A DNA stretch of 64,000 nt. Origin: Chloropicon primus (Eukaryota; Chlorophyta; Chloropicophyceae; Chloropicales; Chloropicaceae). A program made the translations under genes and the position numbers. Where the stretch lies: the NCBI GenBank assembly GCA_023205875.1, contig CP060757.1, positions 1,364,001-1,428,000 of the forward strand, in the 5' to 3' direction. The notes under the pieces were generated by a model. That model was not told where the DNA came from, did no database searches, and was given only the letters and a program-made list of their open reading frames with translations. How positions within the stretch are numbered: position 1 is the stretch's first letter; each line of letters begins with the position of its first letter. Shown here in pieces: positions 29,144 through 37,999 of the stretch.

Positions 29144-29841
29144 ATGGGGGCGGGCGTCTGGAGGCTTGGGAGGGAGGCCGCTGGCGTGGGGGGGGGGGAG
29201 AAGACGCGCTGGGGAGTGAGGGGAACGGGAGCAACCAGGACGGGAGGGGAACGGGGAGGCCAGGCTGTTCGGGCCAGGACAGAGGACGGGGACGGTGGGG
29301 GGGAGGGGGAGGAGGGGGGCGCACTGCCGGGATGGGTGCGGGGCGCGATAGAGAGGGGGGGGAAGGATCCGTCGGAGGTCGAGGAAACGATTGAGAGGAC
29401 GAAGAGGGAGAGCGAGGCCATGGGAATCGGGATGGAAATCCTCGTGAGAGACATGCGAAGGGGCCTGCCTCTCGCAGCCAGGGAGGTCGCCAAGGAGAAG
29501 CTGCCGTTCTACGACCCGCCACCCCTCAGCGAGGTGCAGGCGAGGCAGGCGAGCAGGGCGAGGGAGGACTTCTCGACCTTCTTCGTCTTCTCCTTCATCT
29601 TCCTCAACACGATACCGTGAGTATCTCCTCTAAAGCTTTGCCCTTCCACACCGCGACTGACTTGCAGTCTCTGCACCTTTTACCGTCCCTCAGGTGGACC
29701 CCCTTAATCCTGCCCCTGGTGGTCGAGTTGGGCGAGAGGACCAACTTGTATTCCAGGGAAACCGTGATTCCCAGCCAGCTGGACAGGGGCAAGGAGAGGA
29801 GGCTCGACCTCCTCGTCAAGAGGAGGAAGCGCCAACTGTAA
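29144..29841 (+). CDS. Small membrane protein with a LETM1-like segment
   Basis: Exon 1 (29144..29616) and exon 2 (29694..29841), with a 77-bp intron, encode 206 residues. ATG 29144 is the first in frame. The N-terminal 80 residues are Gly/Arg/Glu-rich. A hydrophobic segment spanning the junction (FFVFSFIFLNTIPWTPLILPLVVEL) is followed by TVIPSQLDRGKERRLDLL and a basic end KRRKRQL. The pattern of hydrophobic segment, Leu/Pro block, then I/LPS with a charged helix resembles the start of the LETM1 ribosome-binding-like domain of the mitochondrial inner membrane. The rest of that domain is absent. The assignment is tentative; it may be a lineage-specific protein with one hairpin in a membrane. 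Confidence 0.5.
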
Positions 29842-30560
29842 CTCCCCCCCATCTTGTTTTTGTATTTTTGTACTCAAGTCCTTTCACCTTTGCCCGCTCG
29901 GGTCGACGAAGACGTTGTTGTTGTTTGTTTGTTGTTGTTGTTGTTGTTTGATCTGATCTGAGATCATCTGTTGCCCCACGCACGCACGCACGCTTGGTTG
30001 TTGTTGACGAGACTCCGCCTCTGCCTCTGATCCCGTACCCTCGATGCGCATCGATGCTGGTAATGACGAGACTCTCCCACTGGACGCACCTCCGTGATGC
30101 GTTCCCACCCCATCGCATCATCTATTGTCTCCTTTGCCCGTCCTGGATCCGGATCCTCCCCTCGTGAGCGTAGCCGTTTGCCCGCGGGGGTACCGCCTGT
30201 ACGACTGCGGGGGCAAGAACCTGTGGGTCAACAAGATCGCCATCTTGGAAGGCGTGTGGTGTGGGTTGAGGGGAAGGGAGGGACCCTGGAAGGAAGGCAA
30301 AGGGACCAAAGCTTTGGAACGAGTGGGGAAGAAAGTCCCACGGGGGGGACGCCAGGACACCCCAAAGCATTGACCGACGCATTGGCCGGGAAGAGACAGA
30401 GGGGAGGAGCCAAGGGTGCTGGAGGGGGGTTGCTGGAGAACGAGGCTGGCAGCGGTTCGAGAGTGCAATGCGGTAGAGGCAAGGGGACAGAGGTCGGTGC
30501 GGTGACAGCAAGACGAGGTCTCCAGATGGTATGGTCTTGAGTGCGAGAAGTGGAAGATAA
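29842..30560 (+). other. 719-bp gap with a possible coding exon at about 30171-30250
   Basis: It contains a GTT trinucleotide run (29912-29948) and a CGCA run (29977-29991). On the + strand at 30171-30250 a stretch reads AVCPRGYRLYDCGGKNLWVN and continues KIAILE, with strong G/C third positions like a real exon. It has no ATG in frame, so it would have to be an internal exon, with acceptor at GTAG 30170 and donor GTGTGG near 30252. If spliced to an acceptor near 30513 the frame would end at TAA 30558-30560, directly abutting the next ATG. This is speculative. Confidence 0.25.
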
Positions 30561-31223
30561 ATGGACATCTTTGGAGGTGGCGAGGAAGACAAGGCCGAGG
30601 AGAGCACCAGCATGAGCGAGTCTCGGAGGAGCGACGAGGACGTCATCGAGCTGGCTCGGGAAATCCAGGCGCCCAACATCGTCATCTCGAGCTCGGAGAC
30701 CGGGCGGCCCATGCTCCAGGACGACTCGGGGCTCCAGCGGAGGAGGTTCTCGGGGCAGCCGGACGACCGAACAGAGTCCTCCCCCGGCCGGACAAATCCG
30801 AGCGAAGCGACTTTGAACCCTCTTCTTCGGAGCTCGCAGACGAGCAAGGCGAGGGACGCCGAGGGGGAGTCCCTTGAGCGCGACGAGGAGGAGGACGAGG
30901 GCACAGACACGGACGAGGACTCTTACGACTCGGCCGAGGAGACCACTGAGGGGGGCGGGGAGGACGAGAGCAGCGATGCTTCTGCCGGGGAAGATGGCGA
31001 GGGGGAGCCACAAACCTGGGTGGGATTCCTTTACTCGGCCGCTCGAATCTCTCTGCCTTACGTGTACATGATATTCATCTCGCTGGCGCTGGCCTACTTC
31101 TTGTACCTCATAGACTCTCAGCAGAGAGAGATCCGGGGCCTGCAAACGAGAATACAGTCGATCGAGCAGGTGTGCACGAGGAAGCGGAGCGAGACGGTGC
31201 AACGTGGCCAGACAATGTACTAA
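30561..31223 (+). CDS. Acidic single-pass membrane protein, function unknown
   Basis: This encodes 220 residues. TAA immediately precedes the ATG in frame, so the start is firm unless there is further splicing. About 150 residues are acidic and Ser-rich, with long Glu/Asp runs. Then comes one hydrophobic segment (LPYVYMIFISLALAYFLYLI, about residues 161-180) and a 40-residue basic amphipathic C-terminus (QQREIRGLQTRIQSIEQ) that can form a short coiled coil. An N-terminal cytosolic acidic domain with a near-C-terminal anchor is likely, for example at the ER or nuclear envelope. I do not recognise a family. Confidence 0.65.
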   Translation: MDIFGGGEEDKAEESTSMSESRRSDEDVIELAREIQAPNIVISSSETGRPMLQDDSGLQRRRFSGQPDDRTESSPGRTNPSEATLNPLLRSSQTSKARDAEGESLERDEEEDEGTDTDEDSYDSAEETTEGGGEDESSDASAGEDGEGEPQTWVGFLYSAARISLPYVYMIFISLALAYFLYLIDSQQREIRGLQTRIQSIEQVCTRKRSETVQRGQTMY

Positions 31224-31349
31224 TACAGTTACTCGGCGTTTTTTGAAAAAGCCAATTTCCAAACTCTCGACTGAAATGGATTAATTCATATACTTTGTGT
31301 TTGGAGTCGCCCCGCCGGTCAGGGTCAGGATCGACACCTTGCGGTGAAA

Positions 31350-33437
31350 TCACAGCGAGAGACAGGGCAAGCAAGAGAACCACGCGTTCCCCTTCTTTCC
31401 CTGCTTCTCCCCCGCCCTCGCATCATCCCTCTTGTTCTCTTTGTTCGCATTCTTGGTTCGAGCTTTGGCGTCCTTCACGCCGAGCTCGACTTGGCTCTCC
31501 TCAACGTCCCCGACTCTAGCAGCAGGCGCCTGCTTGTGGATCGAGCCAACGGACTCCTCTTCGCTCGGCTCTATGACGAGACCCGTGACCGGCGAGTCCT
31601 CCTCGACTTGATTCATGGCTGCTATTGGACTCGACTTCCTGCTTACGGAGGGCGAATCCATGGGGGTTGCCACCTTTGGGTTCAAAGGAGTGACCTCGCT
31701 GCTCTTGTCGTTGGTTGGCATCGGCAACTCAAGCGCTGCCGTGCTCGCCTCGCCGTCCATCTCACCCACGCTGCTCTTCGGCGTGGCCTCGAACTCGGGA
31801 GAATTGAGGTCGTTAAAGATCGTTGGAGCAGACTTGTTGCGGTGGTGCCTCACAAGCATGCGAGCGCCCGAGTCTGCTTCTTCGGCCTTTGTGGCGGAGC
31901 CAGAGACGCCCTCCGACTGCAAGCTTGCCTTTGACTTTACGCTCGTTCTGCTTCCAAACTCTTGCATCAAGTTCCTTCCTATGGGCTTGCCAGAGCTCCC
32001 GTCAAGGACGTGGCTCGGCGTTGTGAGGGCATCCACGTTCGGCGTCCAATGTTCGTCCTGGGTCACCAGCTTCACTTCCCTTGCCAGGGCTTCCGCCTCA
32101 GCCATCATGGAGACCAGGGACACCTCCACCGACTTGGATTTGGCGGCACTGGCCAGCTCGATCGCGAAATTCGTCTTCTTCTTCATGGACGAGTAAGCGC
32201 TGTTCTCGAGCCCCTTCTTGCTCGAGACGGACGTGCCCATCAGGTCCTCGAGAGACAAGCACACCTCCGATGCCCCAGAAAAGGCGGGGGAGGGCGAAGG
32301 CCTGATCGCGGACCCGTTCATGTTCTCTTGAAGGGGGGAGGGGCTGTGGAGGTAGATGCTCTCCTTGGCATTCTCCCGCAGAATCATAGAAAGTCTGCGG
32401 AGCATGGCGTTCGTCTTGGTCCCCCTCTGGTCCTGGAGAGGTGTCATGGAGAGGGCCGACCTCTGAGCTCTCTGCCACCTCTGCCTGTTCTTCTCCGCAG
32501 TCTTCCTCTTGCCAGCGCTGTCCTTGTTGGTCGAGTCAAAGAGATCAGGTTTGCTGTTTTCCTGCTTCTTCTTCAGCAGCTTCCTCGCATGTTCCAGAGC
32601 CTTCTTCTCGTACTCCTTTAGCCGCTGCTTCTCGGCTTTCGTCTCCTTGTTCATCCGGCTCGACTTGGGGCCGCCAGACTTTTGGTGGCTGTTCGTAGCG
32701 TCGAACAGCAGCGCCTTCTCGTCCGTCTTCTTCTTCAGCACCTCGTACCTGCTCGTCAGCTGCCTGAGTTCCATCTCCAGCAAGGCCTCCGCGTCTCCTG
32801 CCATTTTGGTGGTGCTCTCGGACCAGCCAATCGCATCTCCGTCCTGAGCCAAGGCCTGAGGGTAGCGCGGGGACGCCACGCGGCCCCCTGGCGACCCCAC
32901 AATCTCGTTGTCTTCCCCTTGAAGGCCGACGAGATCATTGCCAAACCTCGCCTGAGAAATATGGAGGCTCAGGCCCGTGTCGCTAGTATTCGAAGATGGA
33001 GTGCAAGCCTCCTCCCCACCCACCCCCTGGGCCCCAGCCCTCCCGTCCACCGCCCCTTCCTCGACCAGCACCCCGGTCTCGACCAGAACGCCTTCGCTGG
33101 GGGACGAAAGGTCCAAGGCCAAGGTCACCCCACCGTCTTTGGCCTTGCCCGAGGAGGCCTGCGTCTGTAGCGGCTGCCGCCTAGGAACGCCGGGGACGGG
33201 CTTGTCCAACGAACCGGCGTCCATGGTCTTGGGCTGGATGGCTATCTGCCTCGGCGTAGTCAATTTCGGCGTCGAGGACGCGGAATGCCCCGCCACGCCA
33301 TCGTGGGGACTCTTTCCCTCCGTGTTCCCCGGGGAGGGAGTCGCCTTTCCCTTGTAGAACCGCCCCGGGCTCCGGTCCCCGAAACTATAGCGCCGCGCCT
33401 TCTTCTTCAAGGCTGAGAGCAAGTTAGATCCAACCAT
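31350..33437 (-). CDS. Large Ser/Lys-rich coiled-coil protein, function unknown
   Basis: A single exon encodes 695 residues from ATG 33437. Most is disordered and rich in Ser, Pro, Lys and Glu. A central charged helix (about residues 215-320) includes ELRQLTSRYEVLKKKTDEKA and a Lys/Glu-rich EKQRLKEYEKKALEHARKLL segment, which should form a coiled coil. Repeated SP and TP sites suggest phosphorylation. The C-terminus is basic and then ends in WFSCLPCLSL, a hydrophobic Cys-containing tail that could be lipidated. No catalytic domain is visible, so no function is proposed. It converges on the acidic membrane protein with 126 bp between stops. Confidence 0.65.
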   Translation of the reverse strand: MVGSNLLSALKKKARRYSFGDRSPGRFYKGKATPSPGNTEGKSPHDGVAGHSASSTPKLTTPRQIAIQPKTMDAGSLDKPVPGVPRRQPLQTQASSGKAKDGGVTLALDLSSPSEGVLVETGVLVEEGAVDGRAGAQGVGGEEACTPSSNTSDTGLSLHISQARFGNDLVGLQGEDNEIVGSPGGRVASPRYPQALAQDGDAIGWSESTTKMAGDAEALLEMELRQLTSRYEVLKKKTDEKALLFDATNSHQKSGGPKSSRMNKETKAEKQRLKEYEKKALEHARKLLKKKQENSKPDLFDSTNKDSAGKRKTAEKNRQRWQRAQRSALSMTPLQDQRGTKTNAMLRRLSMILRENAKESIYLHSPSPLQENMNGSAIRPSPSPAFSGASEVCLSLEDLMGTSVSSKKGLENSAYSSMKKKTNFAIELASAAKSKSVEVSLVSMMAEAEALAREVKLVTQDEHWTPNVDALTTPSHVLDGSSGKPIGRNLMQEFGSRTSVKSKASLQSEGVSGSATKAEEADSGARMLVRHHRNKSAPTIFNDLNSPEFEATPKSSVGEMDGEASTAALELPMPTNDKSSEVTPLNPKVATPMDSPSVSRKSSPIAAMNQVEEDSPVTGLVIEPSEEESVGSIHKQAPAARVGDVEESQVELGVKDAKARTKNANKENKRDDARAGEKQGKKGNAWFSCLPCLSL

Positions 33438-34154
33438 CCTCGCCGGCAATCTTTCTTCTCTCTCTCGCCCGCTGTCTCCCTAAACCCCTCTTTGGACACC
33501 CCTCTCCGTCGTGGTGGTGGTCTATCCCAGCCGCATCTCGCGGGAAACCTCGTCCAGGCCAAGCACCAAGATCGGGTGAAAGTCTCCCTCTTTCGTGTCT
33601 CCGTGCGGTCCAGAGAGCCCCCGTAGTGCGAGCCCTGGTCCCCCTCCCTCCCCGTTGTCCGTCCCGGCCAAAGAGGAGCCTCCTGTACGATCAAAGGTAC
33701 CGCCTTTGGGTATGTGCTCCCCTGGCCAGCAAGGTTTGCCCGAGGAGGAGAGGAGGAGCCCCTTGGGAGGCACAGCGCAGCGAGGGGAGGACTACTCTTG
33801 GAGTTCGTTAAGGGAACAGGAATATGAGAATAGAACAATAGGGAGAGAAACAACGGGGAGGAAGGGAGGGACTTCAAGAACGAATGTAACCTTCCTTGGG
33901 GGAACGAAATGAGGGAGGGAGAGAGGCTGCTGCCATCGGAAAATGGGACAGGGACTTTGGGAAACGACAGTTTGGGGCATGGCTTGGGAGGCTTTGAGAT
34001 GAATATGCTCTCCTTCCTTGGCACCCGCTCAACCTCCCTTTACTGTTATTGTTGATTGGAGTGAAAAAGAACTGGATGGAAAGCGCAGCAGCGACTGCGA
34101 AAGCGCGCGCGTGCGTCGATCGTCACGCCATTCAATCGGTTCTTGAAAGATACA
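33438..34154. other. 717-bp gap, nothing recognised
   Basis: Purine-rich on the + strand in its second half. Short open frames on both strands lack coding bias and similarity. It must contain the promoter of the 695-residue protein gene and the 3' end of the reductase gene. Confidence 0.4.
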
Positions 34155-35157
34155 TTAAGCTTGAATTTCTTGAAACCTCTTGACCCACTCGGCATCGTCT
34201 GTCCCTGGCCCTTCGCCGACCACAGACTCCATCGAAAAGGTCGTGTCTGCCATGAAGCTGTGAAGGAGGGACTGGAGGCAGGACTCCGCCACCGCCGCCC
34301 TGCTCGTCTCCCCGTCCAGCTCCTCCTCCAGGCTGAGATTCACCTCCTTCCTCGTGCCAGACTCGCCCTTGATAAGGGTGTTCAAGTCGTACGAGGTGTA
34401 CGGAGCGTCTGTGAGCCTGCCCGGACGAACGATGGTGTACCTCAGCCCCGAGCTGATGAGGTAGTCCTCCGCTTTCTCTTTGGCAACGAGGACGCCAAAG
34501 GCGTTCAGAATCGAGTAGGGAGGTCCCTGGTCGTACCGCTTCACGCCGGCTGACGAGACGAAAACGAAGCGGTCTACGCCCTTGCCGCTCTTCTCTCCCT
34601 CCTCCTTGGCAACGTCAACGAGATGCTTGACTCCAAGATAGCTGTTTCTCTCCGGGTCGTTGTTGCCCAGCCAGCGCAGCGTAGGAAAAGCGGTCGTTCC
34701 AGTGGTGCACACCACCGCCGACACCCCCGGCATGCACGACGACAGGGTCCCCTTGTCGGTGATGTCCCCTTCGACGTGATCCAAGTTGGAAGCCGTGCCC
34801 AGGAGCTCGACGCTCTTCTCCTTGTTCCTGGAAAGCGCCTTGACGTTGAAGCCCCTCTGCGAGTTGGAGCAAAATCAGACACGGAAAACGAACTCGCGTT
34901 TCTCTCTCCGTCAGTCCCCGGGCCCCCTCTCTCCCTCTCACTCCCTCCCTCTCTCTCGCCTGTTTGAGTCTTACCTCGACAAGTTTTTTGGTCAGTATCT
35001 GGCCCACGCCTCCCGTTGCCCCCGCGACGAGGACGGTCCCTTGCGGCGTCGGGGTGGAGGAGGACGACGAGGCCATGCACGACACCGGCCGCGCCGCTCG
35101 ACCGCACGGTGGCCGCCGCGACCCCCCCGTCGACACTCGAAGTCCCGTGCGCCTCAT
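34155..35157 (-). CDS. Atypical short-chain reductase-like NAD(P)-binding protein (NmrA/SDR_a5 type)
   Basis: Exon 1 (35157..34975) and exon 2 (34856..34155), with a 118-bp intron, encode 294 residues. The dinucleotide loop VLVAGATGGVGQIL lies at about residue 43, followed by VKALSRNKEK, VEGDITDKGTL and AVVCTTGTTAF. FVFVSSAGVKRY follows, then a YLISSGLRYTIVRPGRL block. The catalytic YxxxK Tyr of classical SDRs is replaced, as is usual in these atypical members. The first 34 residues are Arg/Ser-rich and free of acidic residues, so plastid targeting is likely. Plant relatives act as plastid NAD(P)-binding factors. Its ATG lies only 58 bp after the stop of the ACAD gene on the same strand. Confidence 0.85.
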
Positions 35158-35215
35158 CTTGGTGAGATCTGGCGTTTGTGTTAAAACATTTTTTTTCTTT
35201 TACTTTACTGGAGGA

Positions 35216-37690
35216 TCAGAGCTTGGCCCTCTGAGTCTTGATCTCGAGCTTCGAGATGGTGCTGAGGTGGACCGCGTCAGGGCCGTCCGCAATCCGAAGC
35301 GTCCTCGCGTGGCTCCAGAGTTGGGGAAGGATGGTGATTTTGGAAGACATGCCAGCGGCTCCGTGAACCTGCATGGCGAAGTCAATGGCTTCCAAGCAGA
35401 CCTTGGGGGCCACGACCTTGGCCTGGGCCAGAGCCATTCTGACGTAGCGCAGGCTCGTCGGGTTCGCTCCCTCCTCCTCGCCCTTGTCGAGGATGCTCGC
35501 CGCAGCCTCCACGAGAAGCCTCGCTTGGTCCACTCCCAACCTCACTTGAGCCAAGTCGTTGAGGAACCCTCCCTTGGTGGCGATGGGCGAGCCGAAGACC
35601 ACCCTCTTGCGAGCCCTTTCGAGCGCGATCTCGAGGGCCCTCTCCGCGATTCCGATCGCCCTAGCACAATGGTGAAGCCTCCCCGGGCCCAGGCGCGACT
35701 GGGCAACCTCGAAGCCCTTTCCTGGCTTGTGGATGATGTTCGCGGAGGGGACTGTGACGTCGCGGAACGAGACCTCGGCGTGGCCGTAGGGGGGGTCCTC
35801 GAAGCCCATCACGTCCAGGGGCTTGACAACCTTGAGTCCAGGGGAGGACATCGGCAGGAGCACGATGGTGTGCTGGCTGTGGCTGCTGCGTTTGCCGGCC
35901 CCCGCTCGCTTCTCCTTGCCAAGGAAGAGGCAGATCTTGCAGCGAGGGTGCATGGCCCCGGTGATCCACCACTTGAGTCCATTCACGACCACCTCCCCGC
36001 CCCTTCTCTCGACCGTGGCGCTCACGTTCGTGGCATCGCTGCTCGCGACGTTGGGCTCCGTCATGGCGAAGCAGCTTCTGATCTCGCCCCTCAGGAGGGG
36101 CAGAAGCCACTCCCTGCACTGATCGGGCGTCCCGTGGCGGATGAGGACCTCCATGTTCCCAGTGTCCGGGGCGTTGCAGTTGAAAACCTCGATCGAGAAG
36201 GGATACTTTCCCATGATTTCCGCAATCTCCATGTACTTTCGATTGCTGAGACCGGGACCGAGCAGCTGGAACCAATTCTCCTCCGTGAGCACGAGCCCCC
36301 CTGCCTCGAGCTTCTTCCTGGCCTCCTGCACCAGATCCTTGCTCAGGAAGCAGTTCCACAGCCCCGTGCCTCTGGCCGCGACCTTGAGCTTCTCGACCAC
36401 GGGGTGTGGGGTCCACCTCTCGCTGGAGCTCTCGTGCTCGACGAGCACGTCCTCGATCGCGTGGACTTTCTTGCAGAATATTCTGGCCCGGTGCTTCAGC
36501 AGCTCGAACCTCAAGCCGTCGTCCTCGCCCACGTCCCCAAGCTCGATCAGCGCGATCGCGGTGTCGATGACGCCGCTGACGACCTTCCTGCTCCCGACGA
36601 CGCTCGCGTTCTTCGCCGAAGCGTTGCCGGCCTTGGCCCTAGAACCGACCCCGGCCAAGATTGCAGCCACTCTGAAAAGGGCGAGGCAGACGAACCACCT
36701 CCACTGGTGGCTCTCCACGAGCCCGTCCACCCTCGCACCCCCCGCTTCGAGGTGCGCGTTGTACGTCGAGAGGAACTCCTCCAGGCTCGGCACGCCTTGG
36801 GGCCTGTCCAAGACCAGGTCGCCGCTCTCCTTGCAGAATTTCGTGAGCGTCTGGATCGCCAACACAGTCGGCGGGAGGTAGTAGGGCAGGCAGCAGTAGG
36901 CCACGTCGGCCAAAGCCTGGTCCCTCGTCCCCACCGTGGCGAGCTCCCAGTCCAGGATCGCCCTCACCTCGTCCGTCCTCCTGTCGCAGATGATGTTGTC
37001 CAGGCGGAAGTCTCCGTGCAGAATGATCTCCCGGTCGTCCGCGGCCAAGTTGGGCGCCCGGTCCTGAAGGTACTTCGCCAGAAACATCATGTTCTTCAGC
37101 GGGTCCTCCCTCACGGCCGCGCAGCTCGCCAGGTACTGCATCTTCCAGCGTCTCAGGGTTCTCAAGCCGTAGCTCGCTCGGGGTCTCCCGCCCCTGCTCG
37201 TGGACTTCGGGACGTCCGGGAGCCTGCTGGCGTCCACGCTGTGCAGCCTCGCCAGGCTCCTCGCGAGCTCGTGGTAGATCCTCTCCCTCCTGGGCGGCGA
37301 GCAGTTCGGCAGCCTCGGGTCTTTCCAGATCTCCCCCTCGCAGTGCTCCATCAGGTAGAAGCTCGAGCCCACGACTCTGGCGTCCTCGCAGTACGCGTGC
37401 ACCGTGGCCACCGGAACATTGGACGCCCTCAGCGCCCTCTGGAAGGCGAACTCCCTGTCCACCGCGTGCGCTGACGGCAGAAGCTTCCCGTCCGGCTTCC
37501 TCCTGAGGACCCACTTTCCTCTCACCCTCCCGTCCTCCCTGTCCACGCACTCCACCAAGTACGTCGGGTTGCTCTGCCCGTTCGGATACTTCCTCGCCAC
37601 CAGCCTCCCCCTTCTCCCCTCCTCCTCCCCATACCCCTCCACCTCCGCCTCCACCATAAACCTCCCCAACTCCTCCAAGTCTTCCCTCAT
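35216..37690 (-). CDS. IBR3/ACAD11-like APH-acyl-CoA dehydrogenase fusion, peroxisomal
   Basis: A single exon encodes 824 residues. The N-terminal 340 residues are an aminoglycoside-phosphotransferase-like kinase fold, with the catalytic loop IILHGDFRLDNII and the metal site AILDWELATVG. The C-terminal part is an acyl-CoA dehydrogenase: NCNAPDTGNMEVL, CFAMTEPNVASSDATN (FAD/substrate loop), NGLKWWITGA, and QVHGAAGMSSKI near the end. The last residues AKL form a PTS1 peroxisomal signal. Human ACAD11 and plant IBR3 share this fusion. IBR3 acts in peroxisomal conversion of indole-butyric acid, and ACAD10/11 handle 4-hydroxy acids by phosphorylation then elimination. The catalytic residues I can see are intact. 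Confidence 0.93.
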   Translation of the reverse strand: MREDLEELGRFMVEAEVEGYGEEEGRRGRLVARKYPNGQSNPTYLVECVDREDGRVRGKWVLRRKPDGKLLPSAHAVDREFAFQRALRASNVPVATVHAYCEDARVVGSSFYLMEHCEGEIWKDPRLPNCSPPRRERIYHELARSLARLHSVDASRLPDVPKSTSRGGRPRASYGLRTLRRWKMQYLASCAAVREDPLKNMMFLAKYLQDRAPNLAADDREIILHGDFRLDNIICDRRTDEVRAILDWELATVGTRDQALADVAYCCLPYYLPPTVLAIQTLTKFCKESGDLVLDRPQGVPSLEEFLSTYNAHLEAGGARVDGLVESHQWRWFVCLALFRVAAILAGVGSRAKAGNASAKNASVVGSRKVVSGVIDTAIALIELGDVGEDDGLRFELLKHRARIFCKKVHAIEDVLVEHESSSERWTPHPVVEKLKVAARGTGLWNCFLSKDLVQEARKKLEAGGLVLTEENWFQLLGPGLSNRKYMEIAEIMGKYPFSIEVFNCNAPDTGNMEVLIRHGTPDQCREWLLPLLRGEIRSCFAMTEPNVASSDATNVSATVERRGGEVVVNGLKWWITGAMHPRCKICLFLGKEKRAGAGKRSSHSQHTIVLLPMSSPGLKVVKPLDVMGFEDPPYGHAEVSFRDVTVPSANIIHKPGKGFEVAQSRLGPGRLHHCARAIGIAERALEIALERARKRVVFGSPIATKGGFLNDLAQVRLGVDQARLLVEAAASILDKGEEEGANPTSLRYVRMALAQAKVVAPKVCLEAIDFAMQVHGAAGMSSKITILPQLWSHARTLRIADGPDAVHLSTISKLEIKTQRAKL

Positions 37691-37952
37691 CTCCTTCCCC
37701 CCCCCCGGCCTCTGCTCCTCTTGATGCCTTTGCGCCTTTCGCTCACGGAATGAACGGCGAGTCGTCCCGGTCCTGGTCCCGGCGCAGAGGTCGTCTCGCC
37801 TTGTCCTTATCCTTGTCCTTGTCTCGCCCCGACCCCCTTGGCCTCCTCCGCAGTGGCGTACACTCCGGAGGACCAGAGTTATATTAACGATCGAGCATTG
37901 ACCGGGGGAAGGAGAGGACCAAGGTGGGACCTTGGAGGCCAGGAGAGAGAGG

Positions 37953-37998
37953 AGAGAGGGAGAGGGAGAGGGAGAGGGAGAGGGAGAGGGAGAGGGAG
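37953..37998 (+). repeat. (GGGAGA)n hexamer run at a start codon
   Basis: Seven or more near-perfect GGGAGA units end directly before ATG 38000 of the EF-hand gene, so they lie in its 5' UTR. Confidence 0.85.
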
Positions 37999-37999
37999 G

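Noticed and set aside
33626-33811. Frame resembling the LYD...LWV pattern of the possible exon at 30171-30250
   Set aside because: Similarity is limited to a few residues and nucleotide identity is poor, so I treat it as chance.
34964-37474. 836-codon open frame on the + strand
   Set aside because: It is antisense to the ACAD fusion, which has all expected motifs. This frame has none.
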